A stretch of 64,000 nt of DNA from Paenibacillus sp. FSL R7-0345 (lineage in GTDB: Bacteria > Bacillota > Bacilli > Paenibacillales > Paenibacillaceae), in NCBI RefSeq assembly GCF_038595055.1, contig NZ_CP152002.1, forward strand, positions 1,780,501-1,844,500. Direction: 5' to 3'. Numbering within the stretch: the stretch's first letter is position 1; every line of letters begins with the position of its first letter. The notes below the pieces were generated by a model, which saw only the letters and a list, made by a program, of their open reading frames with translations, had not been told where the DNA came from and searched no databases. Shown in pieces: positions 30,139 to 39,507 of the stretch. The position numbers and the translations under genes are program-made.

Positions 30139-30981
30139 TCAGCCCTTCACAGAGCCCTGGGCAATGCCTTCAATAATATACTTCTGCATCAGCAGGAAAA
30201 AGATAACCACCGGCGTAATGCCGAGCACGAGGCCCGGGAGCGCCAGATCCCACTGCTTGGTGTATTGTCCGAAGAAGCTGTAGGTGGCAATCGGAATCGT
30301 CCGCAGCTCCGGGCTCTGCAGAATCAGTGAAGGCATGAGGTAATCATTCCAGATCCACAGCGTGTTCAGAATGATGACCGTTACAATAATCGGCTGCATA
30401 AGCGGCAGGACTATCCGGAAAAACGTACCATAAGGGCTGCTCCCGTCCACCCGCGAGGCTTCTTCAATGTCAATCGGGACCGACTTTACAAAGCCGTGAA
30501 ACAGAAATACAGTCATCGGGGCACCGAATCCCAGATAAGCGAGGATCAGCCCGGCAGTTGTGTCCATCACACCAAGGCCGCTGATAATTTGTACCAGCGG
30601 AATCATGATAGCCTGAAAAGGAATGACCATAGCCGCCACGAGCGCGATATAGAGAATACGGTTGTACAGGCTGTTATTCCGGACCATTTTATAGGCAGAC
30701 ATGGAGCACAGGAAGGCCAGCAGAATATTACTGGCTACCGTGACGATCAGCGAGTTCAGAAAAGCATGCGGGAAAGCAGTCGCTTTCCACGCCTCGGCGT
30801 AATTGCTCCACTGGAATGCTGCAGGCAGTGCAGCGGAATCCGACAGAATCGCACTGTAGCTTTTGACCGAGTTGGCCAGCAGAAAATAGAAAGGAACAAG
30901 AAATACCAAAGCCAGCAGAATGAGCAGCAGCTCGGCCACCAGCAGGGGGATTCTGTACTTTTTGACGGTAGTCTCCATCAC
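30139..30981 (-). CDS. Sugar ABC transporter permease, MalG type (second importer)
   Basis: 280 residues, six membrane segments, beginning LLVAELLLILLALVFLVPFY. EAA loop: DIEEASRVDGSSPYGTFF with RIVLPLMQP after it. Ends IIEGIAQGSVKG, the family C-terminus. Its ATG overlaps the stop of the upstream permease gene by four bases (ATGA), indicating translational coupling. Forms the membrane channel with that protein and uses an ATPase encoded elsewhere. Confidence 0.94.
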   Translation of the reverse strand: MMETTVKKYRIPLLVAELLLILLALVFLVPFYFLLANSVKSYSAILSDSAALPAAFQWSNYAEAWKATAFPHAFLNSLIVTVASNILLAFLCSMSAYKMVRNNSLYNRILYIALVAAMVIPFQAIMIPLVQIISGLGVMDTTAGLILAYLGFGAPMTVFLFHGFVKSVPIDIEEASRVDGSSPYGTFFRIVLPLMQPIIVTVIILNTLWIWNDYLMPSLILQSPELRTIPIATYSFFGQYTKQWDLALPGLVLGITPVVIFFLLMQKYIIEGIAQGSVKG

Positions 30982-31862
30982 AGCTCCACCTCTCTTTTCT
31001 TGGTTGCCCTAACCTGCAGCAGGGAGATAACGGCCACAATGACGAAGAAAACCATCGCTTTCGCCGAGCCCATCCCGAACCGGCTGATCGTGTAGGCTTC
31101 ATTGTAAATATTGAGCGCTACCGATTCGGTAGCCTTGAATGGACCGCCCTTGGTCAGCGACAGGTTCAGATCGAACAGCTTGAAGGACCAGGAGATCGAC
31201 AGGAACAGGCAGACTGTTACCGCCGGCATGACCAGCGGAATGGTTACATGGCGCAGCGTTTGCATCAGCCCGGCACCGTCCACCCGGGAAGCTTCAATCA
31301 GGCTCTGCGGGACGTTGTTGATCGCAGAAATGTAGATGACCATCAGATAGCCCGCATTTTGCCAGACAAACACAAGGACGATGGCCCAGAACGCCGTCCC
31401 TTCCGTACCGAGCCAGGGCAGATTAAAGAACGGCCAGCCGGTGGCTGCGCCGATTGAAGTAAACCCTCTGACGAAAATAAACTGCCAGATGAACCCGAGC
31501 AGCAGGCCGCCAATGACATGGGGCACAAAAAAGACCGTCCGCAGCAGGTTGCGGGTGAACAGCTTCCGGGTCAGTACGTAAGCGAGCGCGAAGCCGAGCA
31601 GATTGGTCAGCACAAGACCGAATAAAGTGAATTTGGCGGTAAACCAGAACGAATTCAGAAAGGAAGGGTCCTTGGTGAAAATATGTAAATAGTTCCTCAG
31701 CCCGGTCCACTCGACATGACGCGAGATCCCGTTCCAGCTGGTAAACGAATAATACAGCCCCAGGAAGAACGGAATCAGAACAATAACAAAGAAAAACAAT
31801 GACGTCGGCCCGACAAAAATAAACTGCTGCATCAGGCGTGATCGCTTACTACGGTCCATCAT
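30978..31862 (-). CDS. Sugar ABC transporter permease, MalF type (second importer)
   Basis: 294 residues, six membrane segments. The N-terminal region FIFVGPTSLFFFVIVLIPFF and the EAA loop SLIEASRVDGAGLMQTL followed by HVTIPLVMP identify a CUT1-type permease. First gene of the minus-strand importer operon; AAAGGAGTGAGGA precedes the ATG. It is divergent from the VOC-protein gene, with 141 bases between the two starts. Partner of the MalG-type permease immediately downstream. Confidence 0.94.
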   Translation of the reverse strand: MMDRSKRSRLMQQFIFVGPTSLFFFVIVLIPFFLGLYYSFTSWNGISRHVEWTGLRNYLHIFTKDPSFLNSFWFTAKFTLFGLVLTNLLGFALAYVLTRKLFTRNLLRTVFFVPHVIGGLLLGFIWQFIFVRGFTSIGAATGWPFFNLPWLGTEGTAFWAIVLVFVWQNAGYLMVIYISAINNVPQSLIEASRVDGAGLMQTLRHVTIPLVMPAVTVCLFLSISWSFKLFDLNLSLTKGGPFKATESVALNIYNEAYTISRFGMGSAKAMVFFVIVAVISLLQVRATKKREVEL

Positions 31863-31940
31863 TCCTCACTCCTTTGTGTAAAGTTAAGCATTTGATTAAA
31901 TAACCGGAAGGGGGATTAACCGAATCATTTTTGCTTAATA

Positions 31941-31970
31941 TTGACAGCCCTTTCATAGTGACGTTATGGT
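31941..31970 (+). promoter_or_regulatory. Promoter of the VOC-SDR pair
   Basis: TTGACA (31941-31946), 18 bases, TATGGT (31965-31970), 34 bases before the TTG start of the VOC gene. Confidence 0.6.
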
Positions 31971-32003
31971 AGACGGGTCAGATGAAAAGGGAGGCTGAGG
32001 GAG

Positions 32004-32456
32004 TTGGCAGGACTATTAGGCAATCATTTTGTTACGCAGATAGGCATTCTGGTGAATGATGTGGAGAAGGTAAGCGCAGCGTACGCGGAGTTCTTTGGGC
32101 TGGAGCAGCCGGAGATTATAGTGACGGATACAGCTGAACTTGCACAGACCCGGTATAACGGGGAAAAGACGGAGGCGCGGGCCAAGCTGGCCTTTTTCGA
32201 CATGGGGTCTGTACAGCTGGAGCTGATTGAGCCGGACCACCAGCCGAGCACCTGGCGCGATTATTTGAATGAGCACGGTGAGGGTCCGCATCATATTGCG
32301 TTTGTGATTGAAGGGATGCAGGACAAGATCATGTTACTTGAAGGCAAAGGGTTTGCGCTCCAGCAGAAGGGTGAGTACACGGGCGGGCGTTATGCGTATA
32401 TGGATACCTTTAAGGAATTGAAAGTGCTCGTAGAGCTGCTGGAGAACGATAATTAA
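32004..32456 (+). CDS. VOC-superfamily (glyoxalase/dioxygenase-fold) protein
   Basis: 150 residues from a TTG start (AAAAGGGAGG upstream); the fold begins directly with FVTQIGILVNDVEKVSAAYAEFFG-like sequence (recognised by IGILVNDVEK), so a later ATG would remove the first strand. Two beta-alpha-beta modules with candidate metal ligands in VTQIG, VQLELIEP, HHIAFVIEG and KVLVELLE. Resembles methylmalonyl-CoA epimerase/lactoylglutathione-lyase-like proteins, but the family is broad and no substrate is claimed. The SDR gene follows 30 bases later and is probably co-transcribed. Confidence 0.85.
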   Translation: MAGLLGNHFVTQIGILVNDVEKVSAAYAEFFGLEQPEIIVTDTAELAQTRYNGEKTEARAKLAFFDMGSVQLELIEPDHQPSTWRDYLNEHGEGPHHIAFVIEGMQDKIMLLEGKGFALQQKGEYTGGRYAYMDTFKELKVLVELLENDN

Positions 32457-32486
32457 TAATGGATGACCGATAGAGGAGGACTACGG

Positions 32487-33188
32487 ATGGAAAATATTCT
32501 TATAACCGGTGCCGGACGCGGACTGGGTCTGGACCTGACCGCTGAGGCGCTGGAGCGCGGATATTCAGTGATTGCGGGAGTACGCAACCCGGACGGGCAG
32601 GCGGAGGGATTGTCTAAGCTTGCCGCTGATTACGGGGATAAGCTGACCATAGCCAAGCTGGATGTGACGGATGAAACAGGAATCGCTGCGCTGGCTGCTG
32701 AGCTTAAAGAGCAGGGGCGCACGCTTGGTGCCATCATCAACAACGCAGCTGTGCTGACTGCACGCAATACACCGGTTGAAGCGCTGGACCTGGAGGACAT
32801 GCTGACCACTATGGACATCAACCTGTACGGTCCGATCCGTGTGGTCAAACACTTCCTGCCGCTGCTGACCGAAGCAGAGCCTTCGATCATTAATATCTCG
32901 TCGGAAGCAGGCAGCATCACCAATGCATACCCCGGAGATTATCCGTACAGCATTTCCAAAACAGCGCTAAACATGTTCTCCCAGCAGCTGCACGTGTATC
33001 TGCAGGAACGCGGAGTGCATGTGCTCAGCGTCCACCCGGGCTGGATGCATACGGATATGGGCGGAGAGCAGGCGCCGACAGACCCGCGCCACAGTGCCGG
33101 GGGCGTGCTTGATCTGATTGAACAGCGGACAGCACCGGAAGGGCAGTTCAGGTTTGTGGATTATACGGGTAAGGATATGAAGATTTAA
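32487..33188 (+). CDS. Short-chain dehydrogenase/reductase
   Basis: 233 residues from ATG 32487, chosen because GAGGAGG lies just upstream. Rossmann fold with ITGAGRGLGLDL (NAD(P) loop), NNAA (residues about 85-88), INISSEAGS and the catalytic YSISK (Tyr and Lys four apart). C-terminal VHPGWMHTDMGG matches the classical SDR/CsgA-like subgroup. A cytoplasmic NAD(P)-dependent oxidoreductase of unknown substrate. Probably in one transcript with the preceding VOC gene, ended by the terminator at 33222. Confidence 0.92.
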   Translation: MENILITGAGRGLGLDLTAEALERGYSVIAGVRNPDGQAEGLSKLAADYGDKLTIAKLDVTDETGIAALAAELKEQGRTLGAIINNAAVLTARNTPVEALDLEDMLTTMDINLYGPIRVVKHFLPLLTEAEPSIINISSEAGSITNAYPGDYPYSISKTALNMFSQQLHVYLQERGVHVLSVHPGWMHTDMGGEQAPTDPRHSAGGVLDLIEQRTAPEGQFRFVDYTGKDMKI

Positions 33189-33221
33189 ACCTTCAATAAC
33201 GGGATACTTCCCGAAAAGATA

Positions 33222-33258
33222 GGGATAGGCACCGTCCAGTCGGAGCCTATCCCTTTTT
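33222..33258. terminator. Terminator, convergent genes
   Basis: GGGATAGGC and GCCTATCCC with CCG/CGG inside; TTTTTA follows. Confidence 0.88.
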
Positions 33259-33350
33259 ATTAGCTACAGCAGTCCTCGGGAATATTTTCGTTTCGGCTCA
33301 TTAACTTTTTTTTCAGCGCGTAAGCCTAGCCTTGCCCGCAAGTCTCTTCA

Positions 33351-34574
33351 TCACAGCGATCCCCCTGTTTGAACCGGGCGTTTATCATTAATTCCCGCTC
33401 CGGATCTAGGAACCACCATCAGCACAAAAGAAACAACGAGCAGCAGCAGACACCCCCAATAGGCATGACGGTAACCGAGCCATTGGGCGGCTGCACCGCC
33501 TGCCAGACTGCCGAACAGCCTGCCCAGTGTAGAAGCATTAGTATAAAGAGTAGAGGCATAGCCGGGCAGTTCCGGCAGCAGATCCTGGATGTAGCTGATG
33601 CCGATTGCCGAGATTACCGCCACAAAAAAGGCCAGCAGCACCTGGCCGGCAATAATCTGCCACAGCTCACCGGAGAACAGAACCAGCCCGTAATAGGCTC
33701 CGCCCAGCACAATTCCCCACAATAGCAGCAGGCGGTTGGAATATTTGGCCGACAGAATACCGAGCAGCAGCATAAAAGGGATTTCGAGCAGCGCACATAC
33801 ACTGGATACGGAAGCCACATTCTGTGTGCTGCCGCCCAGCGTATTAATAATGAACAGCGAGATATTCAGATTGTTCATCCAGTGCCCGGAATAGAGAAGC
33901 GTCATGACGAGAAAAGGAATAAGCACCTGGGCATCCTGATGCAGCTTCAGCGGTTTTTGAGGTAATGCCATAGCCGGTTTTGCTGCCGCCGGACGTTTTG
34001 CAGTGCAAAGCATCAGCACGGCATTTAACACAAAGATCAGCGAGGTGCCGGTAAAAATACCCTGAAATCCGGTATGCTTCAGCAGGACCGCACCAATCAG
34101 CGGGCCGGTAATGAAGCCCAGGGAGAACATCGAGCGGAGCGTGGAATTGGCAAAAGCATGATCGGTGCTGCTGCTGGCATTCACAGCCTCGCGTGCGCTG
34201 GCGAACAGCTGCGGCATGGCCGGTGCGCCGATCGCGGTAAATACCGTCATATAGGCCAGCAGCAGATAGAACTCATGGATGAATAAATATCCCGAGAAAG
34301 CGATGGCATTGAAAAACATGGCCGTAACCATAAGGGTTTTGCGGTTCATTCCATTATCGGAACGTTTGGCAATCAGCGTGCTGAGCCAGACGCCGCTTAT
34401 CAGCGTGACAGCAGTGAAGATGCCGAAGACACCTGCCGATACGCCTATCTCCGAAGTGAAATAAACAGCCAGAAACGGGGAGCTGATGGAAATACCCATT
34501 CCCTGCAGTATCATACAGATCATAAACGGGGTGTAGCCTGGAATGCTGAAAAGCTGGCGGATACGGATTGACAT
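33351..34574 (-). CDS. MFS transporter, sugar-efflux (SetA/SotB-like)
   Basis: 407 residues with 12 hydrophobic segments. The beginning, FSIPGYTPFMICMILQGMG, and SSPFLAVYFTSEIGVS resemble the sugar-efflux-transporter branch of the major facilitator superfamily; WLSTLIAKRSDNGMNRK is the MFS loop 2-3 motif. It would export sugars or sugar-like toxic compounds by proton antiport across the membrane. Located between the SDR and the GH3 gene and divergent from the latter with 199 bases between starts. Superfamily certain, substrate branch likely. Confidence 0.85.
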   Translation of the reverse strand: MSIRIRQLFSIPGYTPFMICMILQGMGISISSPFLAVYFTSEIGVSAGVFGIFTAVTLISGVWLSTLIAKRSDNGMNRKTLMVTAMFFNAIAFSGYLFIHEFYLLLAYMTVFTAIGAPAMPQLFASAREAVNASSSTDHAFANSTLRSMFSLGFITGPLIGAVLLKHTGFQGIFTGTSLIFVLNAVLMLCTAKRPAAAKPAMALPQKPLKLHQDAQVLIPFLVMTLLYSGHWMNNLNISLFIINTLGGSTQNVASVSSVCALLEIPFMLLLGILSAKYSNRLLLLWGIVLGGAYYGLVLFSGELWQIIAGQVLLAFFVAVISAIGISYIQDLLPELPGYASTLYTNASTLGRLFGSLAGGAAAQWLGYRHAYWGCLLLLVVSFVLMVVPRSGAGINDKRPVQTGGSL

Positions 34575-34703
34575 AGGGATGAAGGTCTCCTTTTGCGTTC
34601 ATTGCAGTATTCGTTTTGATTTGTATTTATTATATTGAGTTTTTTATACAGAAAGAAATGTCTAATTTTACACTGATTTTTCCGTCAATTGTGCTGGTAT
34701 TTC

Positions 34704-34717
34704 TGAAAGCGTTTATC
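34704..34717 (+). promoter_or_regulatory. cre-like site upstream of GH3 gene
   Basis: TGAAAGCGTTTATC matches the CcpA cre consensus TGWAANCGNTNWCA at all but the last two positions. It is 56 bases before the GH3 start and 130 bases before the divergent MFS start. Confidence 0.6.
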
Positions 34718-34773
34718 TTTTATGATTAGATAGGATGTAACCGTTATCATATAGACCGAAGGAGTGACTGTGG

Positions 34774-37593
34774 ATGGAAACCGCGAATTATCCTTTTCAG
34801 CAGACTGGACTGCCGCTTAATGAACGTGTGCAGGATCTGCTGTCCAGATTGACTTTGGATGAAAAAGTAAGCTTGATGCCGCAATATCAGGCGGAGATTG
34901 AGCGTTTGGGCGTAGGCGCCTATAAGCATGGTACGGAAGGAGCGCACGGCATATCCTGGCTGGGCAAAGCCACCTCTTTTCCGCAGCCGTCCGGGCTGGC
35001 CTGTACATGGAATCCTGAGCTGATGAAACAAATAGGCTCGGCGATTGGTGATGAAGCGAGAGCTTTTTACAAAAAAAATCCGGAAATCAACGGCTTGACC
35101 CTCTGGGCGCCGACAGTTGATATGGAGCGCGATCCGCGCTGGGGACGTACAGAGGAAGCTTACGGGGAAGATCCGGAATTAACCGGGCAGCTAAGCACTG
35201 CGCTTGTCAAGGGAATTCAGGGCGATCATCCGGTATATTTGAAAGCGGTAGCAACGCTGAAGCATTTTCTCGGCAACAACAATGAAATTAACCGCGGGGT
35301 CGATTCATCCAGCATTGATCCGCGCAACCTGCGTGAATATTATCTGGAAGCGTTCAAGCCGGCATTCAAGGAAGGCGGCGCACAGTCGATGATGACTGCC
35401 TACAATTCGCTTAATGGTGTGCCGGTTATTTTACACCCTGCGGTGATGGATGTAGTTAAGGGTGAATGGGAGATGGACGGGTTTATTGTAAGCGATGCCG
35501 GGGATCTGTTCGGTATTGTTAAGGATCACAAGTATTATGAATCCTTTGCCCGGTCCATGGCAGAATCCATTAAAAACGGGATCGACAGCGTGACTGAAGA
35601 GACGGCGGAAACGATCAAGGTCATTCATGAAGCACTGGCTGAAGGGCTGCTATCCGAAGAGGATCTGGACCGTGCGCTGTTCAACACCTTCCGTGTCCGC
35701 TTCCGGCTTGGTGAATTTGATCCTGAGGAAGGAAATCCGTACGCAGCGATCGATGATTCGGTGATTCTCAGCAAGGAGCACAGTGAGCTGTCACTGGAGG
35801 CGGCCAAGCAGTCGATTGTACTGCTCAAAAACGAAAATGCCGCACTCCCGCTGAACCCGCAGGACCTTTCTAAAGTAGCTGTAATCGGACCGCTGGCGGA
35901 CGAAGCCTTCAGAGACTGGTATTCCGGTACATTAGCCTATGGCGTTACTCCTTTGCAGGGGGTGATCAAAAAGCTGGCCGGCAAGCAGGTCACCTTTGAA
36001 AGCGGGGATGACCGGATTGTTCTGACGTCGGCTGACAGCGGACAGGCTGTGGGAATGACCGGCGAAGACGGCAGACTGGCTGTGCTGCATGATGTTCCGG
36101 AGCGCGGGGAATTGTTCCGCCATACCGCCTGGGGCTGGACCGCCAATACGCTTGCGGCAACAAGCCGCGGCCAGTATGTCACGCTGAATGATTCAGGAAC
36201 TTTGACGGCTTCCGCTGATGAAATTTACGGCTGGTACGTGAAGGAATCGCTGAACCTTGTGCCGGGTGAAGACGGTACCGTGAGCCTGCGCACCTGGAAC
36301 GACAAGCCGATTGCAGTTTCTGCAGACGGTACGCTCCGTTCCGCAGAAGAGGATACAGAGGCAGAAGCGCATAATTTCCGCAAAAATATCGTTGTTAACG
36401 GCGTAGACGCTGCAGTTGCAGCAGCGAAGGCTGCCGAGGTAGCCGTTGTGTTCGTCGGTAACCATCCGCTGCTGAACGGCAAGGAAGAGATCGACAGACC
36501 GGATATCGTGCTGCCTGCAGAGCAGGAGAATCTGGTAAAAGCGGTCTACGCCGCCAATCCGAACACCGTTGTAGTCATCGTCGGCAGCTATCCGATTTCA
36601 TCGACCTGGATCGATGAGCATATTCCAGCCGTGCTGTACACTTCACACAGCGGACAAGAGCTTGGCAATGCAGTGGCAGAGGTATTGTTCGGCGGCTACA
36701 GTCCGTCCGGCAAGCTGAATATGACCTGGTTCCGTTCGGTGGACCAGCTTCCTCCGTTGATGGACTACGATATTATTAAGGGCAAGAGAACCTATATGTA
36801 CTTTGACGGTGAGCCGCTGTACCCGTTCGGCCATGGCCTGAGCTATACGCAGGTAGCCTACAAGCAGCTGGTGCTTGAGAGTGATGAGCTGCAGCAGGAC
36901 GAAACAATCAGCCTGAGTGTCGATCTGGAAAACACCGGTGCAGCTGGGGGCGATGAAGTTGTCCAGCTGTATGTGCAAGCTTTGTCTACCCGGATCAAAC
37001 GTCCGCTTAAGCAGCTGAAAGGGTTTGATAAAATCAGTCTGGCGGCTGGAGAGGCGAAGACGGTTACGTTTACCCTGCCAGTGTCTGAGCTGGCGTTCTG
37101 GGATGTAAGCCGTGAGCAGTATTGCGTTGAGGACGGGGAGTATAACATTCTTGTCGGACGTTCCTCCGGTGACATCCAGCTGTCTGCGAAGATCAGAGTG
37201 CACGGCGATACTGTGCCGGCCCGTAATCTGTATCTCCCGGTAAAAGCCGAGAATTATGACGATTACGAAGCCGTTTATCTGGATGAGTGCAAGGCAGGCG
37301 GGGCATCGGTACATCCGCTGCAGGACGGCGCCTGGATCAGCTTCCATAATGTTCAGATTACCAAAGGAGCTGCGGCGGTTGAAGCACTGGTCTCGTCAAC
37401 CAGCGGCGGCAGCATTGAGGTAAGAACCGGAGGTCCCGCTGGCAAGCTGGCGGCAACGCTGCAGATTCCGGCAGGCGCACAGCAGGAATGGCACAGTCTG
37501 ACGGCCGATGCCGGTGTAGATGCCGGAACAGCCGATGTGTTCCTTGTCTTCACAGGTGATGTGCTGCTGAGCCGCTTCAAATTTATCCATTAG
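34774..37593 (+). CDS. GH3 glycosidase with beta-trefoil-like insert and C-terminal CBM6-like module
   Basis: 939 residues, no signal peptide. GH3 N-terminal barrel about 15-320 with nucleophile Asp241 (FIVSDAGDLFG) and substrate motifs MERDPRWGRTEEAYGEDP and KHFLGNNNE. The second GH3 domain (KVAVIGPLAD to VVIVGSYPISSTW) is split by about 130 extra residues (about 410-540; GQYVTLNDSGTL, KPIAVSADGTL) that look like fascin/beta-trefoil repeats. Then a fibronectin-III-like domain about 710-805 and a CBM6-like module about 815-939 (AENYDDYE, DGAWISFHNVQI). Likely a cytoplasmic beta-xylosidase/beta-glucosidase acting on imported oligosaccharide; a binding module in a cytoplasmic enzyme is unusual. 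ATG follows GAAGGAG. Confidence 0.9.
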   Translation: METANYPFQQTGLPLNERVQDLLSRLTLDEKVSLMPQYQAEIERLGVGAYKHGTEGAHGISWLGKATSFPQPSGLACTWNPELMKQIGSAIGDEARAFYKKNPEINGLTLWAPTVDMERDPRWGRTEEAYGEDPELTGQLSTALVKGIQGDHPVYLKAVATLKHFLGNNNEINRGVDSSSIDPRNLREYYLEAFKPAFKEGGAQSMMTAYNSLNGVPVILHPAVMDVVKGEWEMDGFIVSDAGDLFGIVKDHKYYESFARSMAESIKNGIDSVTEETAETIKVIHEALAEGLLSEEDLDRALFNTFRVRFRLGEFDPEEGNPYAAIDDSVILSKEHSELSLEAAKQSIVLLKNENAALPLNPQDLSKVAVIGPLADEAFRDWYSGTLAYGVTPLQGVIKKLAGKQVTFESGDDRIVLTSADSGQAVGMTGEDGRLAVLHDVPERGELFRHTAWGWTANTLAATSRGQYVTLNDSGTLTASADEIYGWYVKESLNLVPGEDGTVSLRTWNDKPIAVSADGTLRSAEEDTEAEAHNFRKNIVVNGVDAAVAAAKAAEVAVVFVGNHPLLNGKEEIDRPDIVLPAEQENLVKAVYAANPNTVVVIVGSYPISSTWIDEHIPAVLYTSHSGQELGNAVAEVLFGGYSPSGKLNMTWFRSVDQLPPLMDYDIIKGKRTYMYFDGEPLYPFGHGLSYTQVAYKQLVLESDELQQDETISLSVDLENTGAAGGDEVVQLYVQALSTRIKRPLKQLKGFDKISLAAGEAKTVTFTLPVSELAFWDVSREQYCVEDGEYNILVGRSSGDIQLSAKIRVHGDTVPARNLYLPVKAENYDDYEAVYLDECKAGGASVHPLQDGAWISFHNVQITKGAAAVEALVSSTSGGSIEVRTGGPAGKLAATLQIPAGAQQEWHSLTADAGVDAGTADVFLVFTGDVLLSRFKFIH

Positions 37594-37610
37594 AATCGTT
37601 GGTAAAAGTA

Positions 37611-37652
37611 AACCCGGCAGGCTGCGGAATCACGCAGTCTGCCGGGTTATTT
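37611..37652. terminator. Bidirectional terminator
   Basis: AACCCGGCAG pairs with CTGCCGGGTT, with CTGCG/CGCAG inside; T-rich on the + side. Separates the GH3 gene from the convergent small gene. Confidence 0.8.
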
Positions 37653-37664
37653 GTGCTGTACGTA

Positions 37665-38048
37665 TCAGTCTCCGCCACCGCCGCCGCCCGAATCTCCGCC
37701 GCCACCGGAATCCCCGCCTCCGAAGCTGCCGCTGTCCGGGCTTCCGTGACTGCTGTGGCCGCTGTCATGGCTGCTGCCCCAGCTGCTTCCGCCATGGTGA
37801 TGGTCATGATGATGGTTGTGACTGCTGGAATGATGGCTGTGATGCTTGTTGGTTCCGTCAGAATCATCATCCCGGCGGTGATAATCACCCGTAATAATGT
37901 TCGGGTCCGCTCCCGTAAAAAAATAATTGTCGGATGGATTGCCGCTCCTGTAATGCCTGCCGTTTCTGCGTGCATTACTGTTACTCCGTACAACAGCCTG
38001 AACAACGATAACGACAAAAACAACAGCAAAAATGATTACTATAGTCAA
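37665..38048 (-). CDS. Small His/Gly-rich membrane protein
   Basis: 127 residues from TTG at 38048 with AAAAAGGAG 10 bases upstream. One N-terminal membrane helix (IVIIFAVVFVVIVVQAVV), a polar stretch, then a low-complexity tail of His, Ser, Asp and Gly ending in a glycine-aspartate run. The His clusters could bind metal ions. Paenibacilli and bacilli have similar short proteins of unknown function with TM plus His/Gly tails; I do not recognise a named family. The opposite strand frame (37599-38129) is a mirror of this low-complexity DNA. It precedes and is possibly independent of the AraC gene transcribed on the same strand upstream. Confidence 0.68.
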   Translation of the reverse strand: MTIVIIFAVVFVVIVVQAVVRSNSNARRNGRHYRSGNPSDNYFFTGADPNIITGDYHRRDDDSDGTNKHHSHHSSSHNHHHDHHHGGSSWGSSHDSGHSSHGSPDSGSFGGGDSGGGGDSGGGGGGD

Positions 38049-38141
38049 GCTGGCCCCGCTCCTTTTTTAGAAGATGATAAAGAGGACTTCTACAGCGATC
38101 ATACCATAATTTGCAAAATATGTGTGTAACGCTGTTCAGTG

Positions 38142-39422
38142 CTAATACATCCGCCCCATATCCTTCCTGTACTGTCTGGGAGTCATTCCCGTACATTTCT
38201 TGAACACCTTAGTGAAGTAACTCTGATCGTTAAAATGCAGCCGGGTGGCTATATCAGATAAGGTGATGCCGGGCAGCTCCATCAGGCGTTTGGCCTCCTC
38301 AATCCGCTCGCGCTGGATATAGTCGCTTACAGCAAGTCCCGTTTCTTTCTTGAACAGGTGGGACAGATAGCTTGCGTTCAGTCCGGCAATTTCTGCGAGT
38401 GTGCCAAGTGTAATTTCCTCATACAAATGGTTAAAAATATAATTCTGGCACAAGGCGGAGGTCCGGGACTGTTTGGATCTGCGGTTATCACGGACATGGT
38501 CGGCAAAATCGCACAGCGCGGCAGTCTGCGCCCGGTCCACCGCCGGAATGTCGTTCAGCTCCTCGATGTGTTGAATATGAAAATCGCTCAGGGTATAAGC
38601 CATTTCCCAGAACAATCCGCCCTCAATTGCTGCCCGGGTCGCCAGGGTGATGGAGGAGATGGCCAGGTTTTTTCTGCTGCGCAGCCGGCTTTTTTTGGAC
38701 AGCAGGCCAAAGCTTTCTTCGGAAAAATCCGCCTGGCTCGCCAGCACCCCCTCCTTATCCCCGTTCGCAATATAACGGAACATTTCGCGCTCCAGCATCG
38801 GGTCATGATGCAGCCAATCGTTTTCGCGCCGGTAGGAGAGGTCCAGGTCCGGCCCGTCGCTGAGATGCTCTGCCTGCTGCTGTACGGGGCCGGCCCGGAG
38901 AAGATCTGTCACGGACAGCTCTTCTCCGGTTACAAGCGTGTATAACAGGAGTGCTGCATGATACCATCGTATCCGGCTCAGTACCGGCAGGCTGCGGTAG
39001 TACTTAAGCCAGCCTTCCTGCAGGCTCGGGGCCAGATTATAATCGCGCATCAGGTCAGCTGCATTGTCCGCGGTAATCGGTGCGGAGAGAGCCGGACCGA
39101 TAATCATGGTTCCGGCTGAGCCGGACTGCCCGCCAGGGAGCCGGAGCAGAATGAACTGCTCCAGAAATCCGGTCGTGTACAGGAGCGGGAGAGGAAAAGC
39201 GCCGTTGTGGCCATCCATCGGCTGCTGGCCGGAGGCGTAGTCCGCAACCTCGTCCAGCAGACTGCTGCTTCCCTGAAGCGGTGTCCGGTACTCAAAAGAC
39301 GCAGGCAGACTCAGCCGGACACTGCCGCCGCGATCCAGCAAGCCTACCGGAACCCGGTAGGCTTCATAGATTAGCTTGCAAATATAGGCGGTTCGTTCCG
39401 CAACGTCTCCAGATTCAAGCAT
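38142..39422 (-). CDS. AraC-family regulator, probable activator of the second GH3 gene
   Basis: 426 residues from ATG 39422, selected because AAAAGGAGGG lies 6 bases upstream; the frame extends further without a ribosome site. The first 300 residues are an unclassified sensor region containing SVRLSLPASFEYRTPLQ and a long helical part. The last 100 residues are the AraC double helix-turn-helix (LGTLAEIAGLNASYLSHLF and LSDIATRLHFNDQSYFTKVF, ending MTPRQYRKDM). It is divergent from the GH3 gene at 39538 with 115 bases between starts, so that gene is the likely target. Ligand unknown. Confidence 0.9.
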   Translation of the reverse strand: MLESGDVAERTAYICKLIYEAYRVPVGLLDRGGSVRLSLPASFEYRTPLQGSSSLLDEVADYASGQQPMDGHNGAFPLPLLYTTGFLEQFILLRLPGGQSGSAGTMIIGPALSAPITADNAADLMRDYNLAPSLQEGWLKYYRSLPVLSRIRWYHAALLLYTLVTGEELSVTDLLRAGPVQQQAEHLSDGPDLDLSYRRENDWLHHDPMLEREMFRYIANGDKEGVLASQADFSEESFGLLSKKSRLRSRKNLAISSITLATRAAIEGGLFWEMAYTLSDFHIQHIEELNDIPAVDRAQTAALCDFADHVRDNRRSKQSRTSALCQNYIFNHLYEEITLGTLAEIAGLNASYLSHLFKKETGLAVSDYIQRERIEEAKRLMELPGITLSDIATRLHFNDQSYFTKVFKKCTGMTPRQYRKDMGRMY

Positions 39423-39507
39423 AAACGCCCTCCTTTTGTCCAATAAAAATACCAAAAAACAAATGATAATGCCATAATTATGTCCTGAACTTCGATAGAA
39501 TAATAAA

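Noticed and set aside
37599..38129. 176-residue + strand ORF opposite the His/Gly-rich gene
   Set aside because: Composition is Ala/Val/Met-rich from the complement of His/Gly codons; it has no ribosome site, while the minus frame has AAAAAGGAG and a plausible membrane helix.
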